Part shown: in pieces, positions 1 through 6,124 of the stretch
Layout of the letters: every line of letters begins with the position of its first letter
Position numbering within the stretch: the first letter of the stretch is position 1
Source of the DNA: Acidobacteriota bacterium
GTDB taxonomy: Bacteria; Acidobacteriota; Aminicenantia; Aminicenantales; Aminicenantaceae
Length of the DNA stretch: 8,652 nucleotides
Reading direction: 5' to 3'
NCBI GenBank assembly: GCA_030609975.1
Contig: JAUWSR010000154.1
Span: forward strand, 1-8,652
Notes under the pieces: generated by a model
Seen by the model: only the letters and a program-made list of their open reading frames with translations
What the model was told of the DNA's origin: nothing
The model's database searches: none
Translations under genes and position numbers: made by a program

Positions 1-57
1 GATTTTAAGATCCTGTTGAGGACCATAACAGTCATTATATTCGGATTAGGAAGATAA
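1..57 (+). CDS. C-terminal end of an upstream gene, probably a bacterial sugar transferase (partial)
   Basis: Frame 1 is open from the window edge to a TAA at 55-57, giving 18 residues that begin DFKILLRT and end IIFGLGR. The other two plus frames stop within the first 20 bases. The pattern 'D-(L/F)-K-I-L-L-(K/R)-T-...-V-(L/I)-x-G-x-G' resembles the end of the bacterial sugar transferase family (polyprenyl-phosphate phosphoglycosyl transferases such as WcaJ/WbaP relatives). These enzymes transfer a sugar-phosphate to undecaprenyl phosphate to start glycan synthesis at the inner membrane. Such an initiator directly upstream of Wzm/Wzt and glycosyltransferase genes fits the context. Only the tail is visible and the catalytic region lies outside the window, so the family assignment is tentative. 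Confidence 0.5.
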   Translation, partial: DFKILLRTITVIIFGLGR

Positions 58-69
58 ACCTCATGGACG

Positions 70-98
70 TTTACTTCACAGTTAAAGCTGTATAGAAT
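70..98 (+). promoter_or_regulatory. Possible sigma70-type promoter in front of the export operon
   Basis: A -35-like TTTACT at 70-75 (4 of 6 matches to TTGACA) and a -10-like TAGAAT at 93-98 (5 of 6 matches to TATAAT) are separated by 17 bp. Transcription would start near 104-106, leaving almost no leader before the ATG at 111. No Shine-Dalgarno sequence is visible before that ATG, which would suit a leaderless or near-leaderless message. AT-rich 50-bp gaps yield such matches by chance, and the genes could simply be read through from the upstream sugar transferase gene. Confidence 0.3.
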
Positions 99-110
99 GA
101 ACCGAAAAAC

Positions 111-890
111 ATGAACGCTTATCTGGCAGAGCTGTGGGGTTATAGAGACCTCCTCCTGAACCTCACGTTCAGTGAATTGAAGCTCCGCTATCGAAGTTCG
201 TTCCTGGGTTTTCTCTGGACTATTCTCAATCCCTTGTTTTTTCTCCTGATCTTAGCGGTTGTGTTTTCCAAGCTCATGAAATTTGAAGTGGATAACTACA
301 CCATTTTTCTTTTTTCGGGTTTGACCGCCTGGTTTATGATCCAGCAGACCGTAGTTATCGCAACCGCATCGGTGGTCAACAACGAGAGCCTGATAAAAAA
401 AGTCTACATCCCCAAATTGGTCTTTCCTCTTTCGAGCTGCCTGGCTCGCTACATCGACCATTTGATCCTGGTCGCGATCCTGGTGGTCTTCATGATCATT
501 TTCAAGTCACCCTTTACCTGGAACCTGCTGCTCATGCCTTTGATCCTGCTTCTTCATTTTTTGTTTTCCCTGGGTATATCCATGATTGCAGCGGCCTTGT
601 ACATTCTCATCCGGGATGTCCAGCATATCATCGCGATTCTGTTCCAAGCCTTTTTTTACCTCACGCCCATTCTGTATCCCCTCGACGTCCTTCCGCAAAA
701 CTATCATGCCCTGTTTAAACTGAATCCTTTTTATTACTTTATTCAAATCTTCCGATTCCCCGTCTACTATGGTTCCTTCCCGCCTTTGAAACTTATCCTG
801 GTCGCATGTATTCTCACTCTCACGGTTTTGGTTGTAGGTTTCTATATATTCTATAAAAAAGAGAAATACTTTGTGTTTCATCTCTCATGA
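111..890 (+). CDS. wzm: ABC-2 type polysaccharide/O-antigen export permease (Wzm family)
   Basis: This is the membrane subunit of an ABC exporter that moves lipid-linked polysaccharide across the inner membrane, working with the ATPase encoded next. The protein is 259 aa, the usual length for Wzm/TagG-type permeases. About six hydrophobic segments can be seen, near residues 32-54, 62-86, 112-132, 138-165, 172-190 and 226-247. Family hallmarks are the amphipathic N-terminus with 'LKLRYRSSFLGFLWTILNP' (residues 23-41), the 'NNESLIKKVYIPKLVFPLSS' stretch (90-109) and 'FYLTPILYP' (182-190) before the fifth-sixth segment loop. The ATG at 111 is the first start after an in-frame TAG at 93. No clear Shine-Dalgarno sequence precedes it. 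The stop codon overlaps the next start as ATGA. The family assignment is secure. The transported glycan (O-antigen, capsule or wall polymer) cannot be read from the sequence. Confidence 0.93.
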   Translation: MNAYLAELWGYRDLLLNLTFSELKLRYRSSFLGFLWTILNPLFFLLILAVVFSKLMKFEVDNYTIFLFSGLTAWFMIQQTVVIATASVVNNESLIKKVYIPKLVFPLSSCLARYIDHLILVAILVVFMIIFKSPFTWNLLLMPLILLLHFLFSLGISMIAAALYILIRDVQHIIAILFQAFFYLTPILYPLDVLPQNYHALFKLNPFYYFIQIFRFPVYYGSFPPLKLILVACILTLTVLVVGFYIFYKKEKYFVFHLS

Positions 891-2119
891 GTCCGGCAAT
901 GAATGAGATAGCGATCCGAGTTCAGTCCGTAGGGGTCAAATTTTTCCTCAAATACGATACCGCCAGCCGAAAAGAGAAGATCACCGCCCCTTTTCGTAAG
1001 AAAAAACATGATTTTTGGGCCCTCAAGGACATCAGTTTTGAAGCGCAAAAAGGAGAAATTTTCGGAATCATCGGCGCCAACGCAGCCGGGAAAAGTACCC
1101 TTCTCAAGATCATCTCCGGTATATATCCAGCCACTCAGGGTTCAGTATCTGTTTCCGGTACAATCGCTCCCCTTATTGAACTGGGGGCTGCTTTCAATAC
1201 GGAATTAACCGGCAGAGAAAACATTTATCTCTCCGGATCAATTTTCAAGATCCCACGCAAAACCATCCATCAGAATCTGGATCGGATCATCGACTTTTCC
1301 GGATTGCACAAATTCATCGACATCCCTGTAAAAAACTATTCCTCAGGAATGTTTGTCAGGCTGGCCTTCTCGATCGTGATCTTCTTCCGTCCCGAGATCG
1401 TGCTTATCGATGAAGTGTTCTCCGTGGGAGATGAATCCTTCCAGCAGAAGAGTTTTGAAAAGATCCTCTCCTACCGTAAACAAGGAGCGACAATTTTGCT
1501 GGTGACCCATGACTCCAAACTGATCGCCCAGATCTGTGACCGGGCTATGGTTTTGAACAAGGGCAGAATCTCATTTTTGGGCGAAGCTCAGGAGGCTGTG
1601 GATCATTATCGTCTCCTGCTTAAAAGCGGCGAAGGCCTGGATTCGGATTCGCGCATGCCGGAACCCGCTCCCTCCGAAGTCGAATCCAAACGCTGGGGCG
1701 ACAAGCAGGTGGAGATCACTGCGGTTCGCTTTGTAGGAGAAAGCGGCAAAGAGAAAATCAGTTTCCAGCCCGGCGACTATTTTGAAGCACAAATCTCGTT
1801 CACCTCTCACCAAGCTCAGGAGGTGCCCGTGTTCGGCGTGGCGATCAACACGATCTATAAGCTGCTGATCTATGGACCAAATACTCTGGAAGAAGCCGGG
1901 CCGGACCACTTCCCCCAGCAGGGGACCGTGAGGTTCATCATCCCGTCTCTGCCCCTATACAAAGGAGACTATCTTTTCTCGGCTGCGGTTTACGATCGAA
2001 CTCTCGAGACTGCCTATGACCACCATGATATGATGTACCATTTCCGAGTGGATAGCTCTAAAGTCAGAGATTTTGGATGCGTTAGCATTCAATCCCAATG
2101 GAAGATCGAAAATGCCTGA
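887..2119 (+). CDS. wzt: ABC exporter ATPase with C-terminal carbohydrate-binding domain (Wzt family)
   Basis: This is the cytoplasmic ATPase that powers polysaccharide export through the Wzm-type permease. The 410-aa protein has an N-terminal nucleotide-binding domain (about 7-245). It shows a Walker A loop at 63-71 (GANAAGKST), the degenerate signature 'YSSGM' (151-155) typical of Wzt/TagH ATPases, Walker B with catalytic Glu176 (IVLIDEVFSVGD, 171-182) and the switch His208. Residues 97-112 (IELGAAFNTELTGREN) are the Wzt-type variant Q-loop region. After a polar linker (about 248-268), residues 269-410 look like the Wzt_C beta-sandwich that in E. coli O8/O9a and Raoultella recognises the glycan end. 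The start at 887 is chosen because it forms an ATGA overlap with the permease; ATG 899 is an alternative. Odd point: Ala66 replaces the second Gly of the Walker A consensus. Confidence 0.93.
   Translation: MSPAMNEIAIRVQSVGVKFFLKYDTASRKEKITAPFRKKKHDFWALKDISFEAQKGEIFGIIGANAAGKSTLLKIISGIYPATQGSVSVSGTIAPLIELGAAFNTELTGRENIYLSGSIFKIPRKTIHQNLDRIIDFSGLHKFIDIPVKNYSSGMFVRLAFSIVIFFRPEIVLIDEVFSVGDESFQQKSFEKILSYRKQGATILLVTHDSKLIAQICDRAMVLNKGRISFLGEAQEAVDHYRLLLKSGEGLDSDSRMPEPAPSEVESKRWGDKQVEITAVRFVGESGKEKISFQPGDYFEAQISFTSHQAQEVPVFGVAINTIYKLLIYGPNTLEEAGPDHFPQQGTVRFIIPSLPLYKGDYLFSAAVYDRTLETAYDHHDMMYHFRVDSSKVRDFGCVSIQSQWKIENA
2100..2105 (+). promoter_or_regulatory. Ribosome binding site for the methyltransferase gene
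   Basis: GGAAGA lies inside the end of the Wzt gene, 6 nt before the ATG at 2112. It supports 2112 as the start rather than the in-frame TTG at 2073, which has no purine-rich sequence at a suitable distance. Confidence 0.55.
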
Positions 2120-3557
2120 ATTTTTAGATTTTCCTATGCCTTATGACCAGTTCCAAAGATACGCAGTGCTGCAAAAATTCTTGGAAACCTTTTATCCGGC
2201 AAAACAGACCCGGGTTCTGGATGTGGGTGGATTAGCTCCCGACCGGGAAGGGCAGGATCATATCTTGCCTTTAAAGCTTGTTTATTCCGGCCCTGGGATC
2301 GTCTTGGACCCTCAATTCAGCCAACAGACTGATTTTGTCCAGGGCGATGGGACACGACTTCCCTTCAGAGATAATTTCTTCGACATAGCCGCTGCTTTAG
2401 ATGTGATCGAGCATATCCCTGCTCCGGGAAGAGAGGATTTCCTTAAAGAACTTTGCCGGGTTTCAAAAGGATCTGTGCTTGTCTCCGCACCTTTTCAGGA
2501 TAAAAACATTGAAAAAGTGGAGGAGCTGCTTTTTTGTCAAATCAAGAAACGTTATGGAGCGGAGCACCAACAGTTATTGGAACATAAAAAGTTTGGGCTT
2601 CCTGATATTCAAGACATTTCTACGGCCCTAGCTCAGCACACCCATTCCGGGATAAGCTTTAGCTACGGCTCCCTTACCAACTGGATGATGTCTCAGAGTC
2701 TTAAAAACTCATTCATGTTTAAAAAAAATGCTGCAAAAATCCATTATTTTCTGGATAAATGGCAGTCTCACCGCCCCCAAAAACAGGAGTTCATCCCTCC
2801 ATTCTCCCGCAATTACTGGATCTATTCCTATGACATCCGTCAAAAGAAATTACAAAAAGGGATCAAAGCCATGCAGGAGGCCCTGACAAACCTCCCTCCT
2901 GTAGGACTGGATCCCCACGAATTCCCTGAATTCCACCAGGCTTTGCTGGAGTATCTCTGCTCCGACCAGGTGGCCGCTCTGGTGGTTACAGAGGGATTTT
3001 CTCGGTACTTGAAGGAGTGTCTCAATCATCTGTTGACTCAAAAGGTCCATCTGGATCTCGACGTTTCGATTTGGGATTTGAATGGTGACGAAGCCCTTAA
3101 AGAATATCTGAAAAGCCAACTGCCCGGAGTGAAATATTATACATGCCACAAGGACGATCAGCTTCCCAGTGCCCTGTTTAAGGTCTTGCACCGTCTTTCG
3201 GGAGAGTATATTCTCATGCTCGCAGACAATATCCTTTTGCCGGCGAACACGGTGAGTCAGGTTTTTGCCGAACTTAATAATCACCCCGAAACTGATGTTC
3301 TTTCTCCCCGGATAGATTGGGATGAGAAAGAAGCAATCTCATGGGGGCGCGCTGACGCGACTCCTGCTGAAGGTGACTTTGACAGTGACAAAGCAACGTG
3401 GTTACAAAGTGATTGTTTGTTTTTCCGCAAAGAGTCCGTGTACTCCAGGAAATGGAAAAGCCCCAGCCTCACCAAGGATCAGATCTTTCTCTGGGAACGG
3501 GCTAAAGTCAGTCGTCCCATTCTTTATGTGCCACAACACACGGTGTACAAGAAATAA
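2112..3557 (+). CDS. SAM-dependent methyltransferase fused to a degenerate GT-A glycosyltransferase-like domain
   Basis: The 481-aa product has two parts. Residues 1-240 are a class I SAM methyltransferase: motif I 'RVLDVGG' (34-40), an acidic position around Asp79 (QGDGTRLPF), and the 'FDIAAALDVIEHIP' segment (90-103) followed by 'VLVSAPF' (122-128), as in Methyltransf_11-type enzymes. Residues 287-481 look like a GT2/GT-A fold with 'GEYILMLADN' (364-373) where GT2 enzymes have 'GEYILFLDDD'. The DxD-type metal site is thus reduced to A-D-N, and the usual N-terminal 'VS(V/I)IIP' strand is replaced by 'VAALVVTEGFSRYL', so catalytic activity of this half is doubtful. The gene overlaps the Wzt gene by 8 bp (2112-2119). 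It probably modifies or caps the glycan. The methyl acceptor is unknown. Confidence 0.82.
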   Translation: MPEFLDFPMPYDQFQRYAVLQKFLETFYPAKQTRVLDVGGLAPDREGQDHILPLKLVYSGPGIVLDPQFSQQTDFVQGDGTRLPFRDNFFDIAAALDVIEHIPAPGREDFLKELCRVSKGSVLVSAPFQDKNIEKVEELLFCQIKKRYGAEHQQLLEHKKFGLPDIQDISTALAQHTHSGISFSYGSLTNWMMSQSLKNSFMFKKNAAKIHYFLDKWQSHRPQKQEFIPPFSRNYWIYSYDIRQKKLQKGIKAMQEALTNLPPVGLDPHEFPEFHQALLEYLCSDQVAALVVTEGFSRYLKECLNHLLTQKVHLDLDVSIWDLNGDEALKEYLKSQLPGVKYYTCHKDDQLPSALFKVLHRLSGEYILMLADNILLPANTVSQVFAELNNHPETDVLSPRIDWDEKEAISWGRADATPAEGDFDSDKATWLQSDCLFFRKESVYSRKWKSPSLTKDQIFLWERAKVSRPILYVPQHTVYKK

Positions 3558-3560
3558 TCG

Positions 3561-4799
3561 GTGAACATCCTACACTGTCTGCACAACTACCATCCGGCCC
3601 GGGGGGGATCCGAATGGTTGATGCAGAATGTGTCGGAGAGGCTGGTTTCACGGGGACACACCGTCAAGGTCATCGCAACGAACGCCTATTCCACGGAGGA
3701 TTACTTTCTTCCAGGGAAGGGGAAGAATTTGATTCAGGAATCGGAAACCAGGATCAACGGGGTGGATGTAAAACGGGTTCCCTTTACTCGTAAAGGAGCC
3801 GGGCTTCTAAATTGTCTTAGGAAGGTCGGCAGTCGCATCCGCTTTCCCTTCAGTGAACAGATTCGGATGAGGGCCTGGGGCCCAAGGAGTCGTGATTACA
3901 GCCGGGAAATCCTGGCCTCTCAAGGATTTGATATCGTCGCCGCCTGCCCGCTGCCCACGCTCAATGTTTGGTATGCCTGGAAAGCCGCACAAAAAACCAA
4001 CCTCCCCTTTATCCTCATCCCCTGTTATCATACCGAAGATCCTTGGACCTACAGCAATCGCTGGTATTTTCGCATGCTCTCTCAGGCTAATGCTGTCATC
4101 ACCTTGACCGATTGGGAAAGAGATCATCTCTTACATAGTGCAGATCTGGATCCCAAGAGGATTCACACCCTGGGGGTCGGAATCGATATCGCAGAAGATA
4201 CCCCAGATATAGATATCCGCACAAAATATGGGATCCAACAGAAGACCATCGTCCTGTTTTTAGGCCAGCATGGGGCACACAAAGGCATTATCGATCTGAT
4301 CTACGCCATGCGTTTTGTTTGGGCGAACATCTCCGATGTTGCGCTGGTCATCGCAGGGAATCCTACCGCCCACACCCAAGAGATCAAAAGGGCTATCAAA
4401 GAGTTTACCCAAGAGCAACAGGACCGGATCTACCTGATCGAGGGCTTTCCCGAAGAGGAAAAGCGCCCGCTGCTGCGGAGAGCCGATGTTTTTGTTTCCG
4501 TCTCTGCCTTTGAGTCCTTCGGCATCGTGTTTTTAGAGGCATGGAGGGAAAAACTGCCCGTCATCGGCTGCCGCCGAGGAGGCGCTGCCCGTTTGATCCA
4601 AGAGTTTGAAAACGGACTCAAAGTCCAGGCAGGCAACACGGCAGAGCTGGCAGGTGCCCTATGCGAGCTTTTAGAAAACCCCAACTCCAGAAAGAGGATG
4701 GGGGAGAACGGATATAAAATGGTTGTGGCAAACTATTCTTGGGATGCCATTATTTCGAAATGGGAGAATCTGTACCACGATGTTCTTCGAACCCAATGA
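3561..4799 (+). CDS. GT4-family (GT-B fold) glycosyltransferase
   Basis: This 412-aa protein is a typical retaining glycosyltransferase of family GT4, expected to add a sugar from a nucleotide-sugar donor to the lipid-linked glycan at the cytoplasmic face of the membrane. The N-terminal acceptor domain opens with 'MNILHCLHNYHPARGGSE' (1-18), the glycine-rich loop of the family. The C-terminal donor domain includes 'IVLFLGQHGAHKG' (230-242), 'LIEGFPEEEKRPLLRRADV' (292-310) and the E-x7-E pair Glu318/Glu326 within 'SAFESFGIVFLEAW' (315-328). The start is GTG at 3561, three bases after the previous stop and in the same reading frame, with no convincing Shine-Dalgarno sequence. Initiation probably depends on ribosomes ending the upstream gene. 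Sugar specificity cannot be assigned. Confidence 0.9.
   Translation: MNILHCLHNYHPARGGSEWLMQNVSERLVSRGHTVKVIATNAYSTEDYFLPGKGKNLIQESETRINGVDVKRVPFTRKGAGLLNCLRKVGSRIRFPFSEQIRMRAWGPRSRDYSREILASQGFDIVAACPLPTLNVWYAWKAAQKTNLPFILIPCYHTEDPWTYSNRWYFRMLSQANAVITLTDWERDHLLHSADLDPKRIHTLGVGIDIAEDTPDIDIRTKYGIQQKTIVLFLGQHGAHKGIIDLIYAMRFVWANISDVALVIAGNPTAHTQEIKRAIKEFTQEQQDRIYLIEGFPEEEKRPLLRRADVFVSVSAFESFGIVFLEAWREKLPVIGCRRGGAARLIQEFENGLKVQAGNTAELAGALCELLENPNSRKRMGENGYKMVVANYSWDAIISKWENLYHDVLRTQ
4762..4767 (+). promoter_or_regulatory. Possible distant ribosome binding site for the PqqD-GT2 gene
   Basis: GGGAGA lies 12 nt upstream of the ATG at 4780, which is longer than usual. It favours 4780 over the in-frame ATG at 4744 and TTG at 4723, neither of which has a purine-rich sequence before it. 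Confidence 0.35.
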
Positions 4800-6012
4800 A
4801 ACCCTGATCAAAAACTCATCGGTTCAACTGCAGCATGATAACGGCACTCCTTTCTTCGTTTTCCCCCAAGGATTCCGAGTCCAAACTGATAAAGTCGGAC
4901 AGGCCGTGTGGGAAAACCTGCCCAATCCCGGACATGAGGTTATAGCCCAGGTCCAAAAACAGTGGCTCGTATCCGAGACGTATCTCAAGAAATTCTTATT
5001 CTTGCTGCAGCAGGCAAAGGTCCTCGGAAACTCCATCGAGAAAGACAATATCCCCTCCCAACCGATCGTCTCGATACAAGAGAAACTCGTCTCGGTGATC
5101 GTCATCACTTACAACGGATCTGATCATCTCGCCGACTGTTTCCTGTCCCTTCTCAATCAAAGCTACTCCAATCTTGAAATTTTCGCGATCGATAACGGTT
5201 CAAGCGATGACACGGTCGCGAGGATCAACCAAGATTACCCCTCGGTAAAGACTTTTGTCCTCAACCGCAATCGTCATTATTCAGGAGGAGTCAATCAAGG
5301 ATTGATCCACGCTCAGGGAAAATATCTCTGTATCCTCAACCAGGACGTCGAGCTGGAGCGCGAGTGCATCCATCACCTGGTCCAAGCCTTGGAGAAAGAA
5401 CCACGGATCGGAGCTGTTGCTCCCATGATGAAATTTTTCCACTTGAGAGGATTCATCAACGGCATCGGCAACCAGATCCGCCGGGAGGGGTGGGGAAGCG
5501 ACAACTTTATCGGCATGGTGGACGTCGTCCAGTTCTCCTCACTGCAGGAAGTGCCTTCCGCCTGCTTTGGTGCTGTTATGGTGCGTAGAGAAGCAGTAGA
5601 GGATGTAGGTCTCCTGGATGAGGGCTATGGAAGCTTTTATGAGGACGTGGATTGGAGTTTCCGCTGTTGGTTCAAAGGTTGGAAGATCGTTCCGGAAGTT
5701 AGGGCCGTCGTTTATCACAAGTTCGGCGCATCCTATCCCCAGGGACAAAAACTGCGCTTTGCCCTCCGCAACCGGTTCCGTTTGGTGCTCAAGCTCTTCC
5801 AGAAAAGGACCGCATTGGGTTACATAAAAAGATACCTGAAAGAGGATATCAAGAACCTGCTCTCTTCTTTCAAAAAACGAGAATTCACCCGGGTTCCTCT
5901 GCTTTTGCGCACATACCTTTCACTGTGTTTTCAGCTCCCGGGAATCTATAGAAAACGCCGACAGATCATGCGGGGAAAGATCCCTCATTTACGCGAGGCC
6001 CATGTGCTTTAG
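4780..6012 (+). CDS. GT2-family glycosyltransferase with an N-terminal PqqD-like domain
   Basis: The 410-aa product has a small N-terminal domain (about 9-84) that reads like a PqqD winged helix: 'FRVQTDKVGQAVWENL' (32-47) and 'YLKKFLFLLQQAKVLG' (68-83) match the family pattern of 'L..vG..iW..L' followed by 'v..FL..L...g.L'. Residues 103-320 are a GT2 catalytic domain of the rhamnosyltransferase/WcaA kind: 'LVSVIVITYNGSDHL' (103-117), 'AIDNGSSDDT' (136-145), 'LNQDVE' (186-191) in the DxD position, and 'FYEDVDWSFR' (286-295) carrying the expected acidic residues. The C-terminal basic and hydrophobic segment (about 325-400) may bind the membrane. The gene overlaps the GT4 gene by 20 bp and is the last in the operon. 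Its likely role is adding a sugar to the exported glycan. The PqqD-like call rests on pattern only. Confidence 0.85.
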   Translation: MFFEPNETLIKNSSVQLQHDNGTPFFVFPQGFRVQTDKVGQAVWENLPNPGHEVIAQVQKQWLVSETYLKKFLFLLQQAKVLGNSIEKDNIPSQPIVSIQEKLVSVIVITYNGSDHLADCFLSLLNQSYSNLEIFAIDNGSSDDTVARINQDYPSVKTFVLNRNRHYSGGVNQGLIHAQGKYLCILNQDVELERECIHHLVQALEKEPRIGAVAPMMKFFHLRGFINGIGNQIRREGWGSDNFIGMVDVVQFSSLQEVPSACFGAVMVRREAVEDVGLLDEGYGSFYEDVDWSFRCWFKGWKIVPEVRAVVYHKFGASYPQGQKLRFALRNRFRLVLKLFQKRTALGYIKRYLKEDIKNLLSSFKKREFTRVPLLLRTYLSLCFQLPGIYRKRRQIMRGKIPHLREAHVL

Positions 6013-6124
6013 AAGAATCCTGTTTGGTATCATTGTCTGAATGCAAAACAAGAGCCCAAGTTGGATTCAGAGGTCATGCTGGGCTATTACGCTCAGGAAA
6101 TCAAAGATATTTGAATCCGATTCC
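6013..6124. other. Convergent intergenic gap
   Basis: The 112 bp lie between the stop of the GT2 gene and the stop of the minus-strand gene. No gene is seen. On the plus strand I find no hairpin followed by a T run, so the end of the polysaccharide operon is not explained. A GGATTCA (6063-6069) / TGAATCC (6112-6118) pair has a 42-nt loop and no T tract, so it is not a convincing terminator. Confidence 0.6.
6045..6085 (-). terminator. Weak rho-independent terminator candidate for the minus-strand gene
   Basis: Read on the minus strand, AGCCCA (6085-6080) can pair with TGGGCT (6058-6053), extended by one G-T wobble. It is followed at once by CTTGTTTT (6052-6045). The hairpin begins 40 nt downstream of the stop codon of the minus-strand gene. 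The stem is short and the loop is about 20 nt, so this is only a candidate. Confidence 0.3.

Noticed and set aside
78..91. Imperfect palindrome ACAG-6-CTGT before the permease gene
   Set aside because: Four-base half sites with mismatched centres occur often by chance and no operator family can be named.
507..881. 124-codon minus-strand open frame
   Set aside because: It is antisense to the permease. Its highly charged, low-similarity translation is what the reverse of hydrophobic membrane codons produces.
2073..2111. TTG-initiated extension of the methyltransferase gene
   Set aside because: The extra 13 residues would lie inside the Wzt coding region without a ribosome binding site, while ATG 2112 has GGAAGA 6 nt upstream and starts just before the methyltransferase fold.
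2850..3284. 144-codon minus-strand open frame
   Set aside because: It is antisense to the GT-A-like half of the methyltransferase fusion, has no recognisable motif and no plausible start signal.
4723..4779. TTG or ATG (4744) starts for the PqqD-GT2 gene
   Set aside because: These would enlarge the overlap with the GT4 gene and have no purine-rich sequence before them. The PqqD-like pattern begins after the ATG at 4780.
6063..6118. Inverted repeat GGATTCA / TGAATCC in the convergent gap
   Set aside because: The 7-bp stem encloses a 42-nt loop and is not followed by a T run on either strand, so it is most likely chance.
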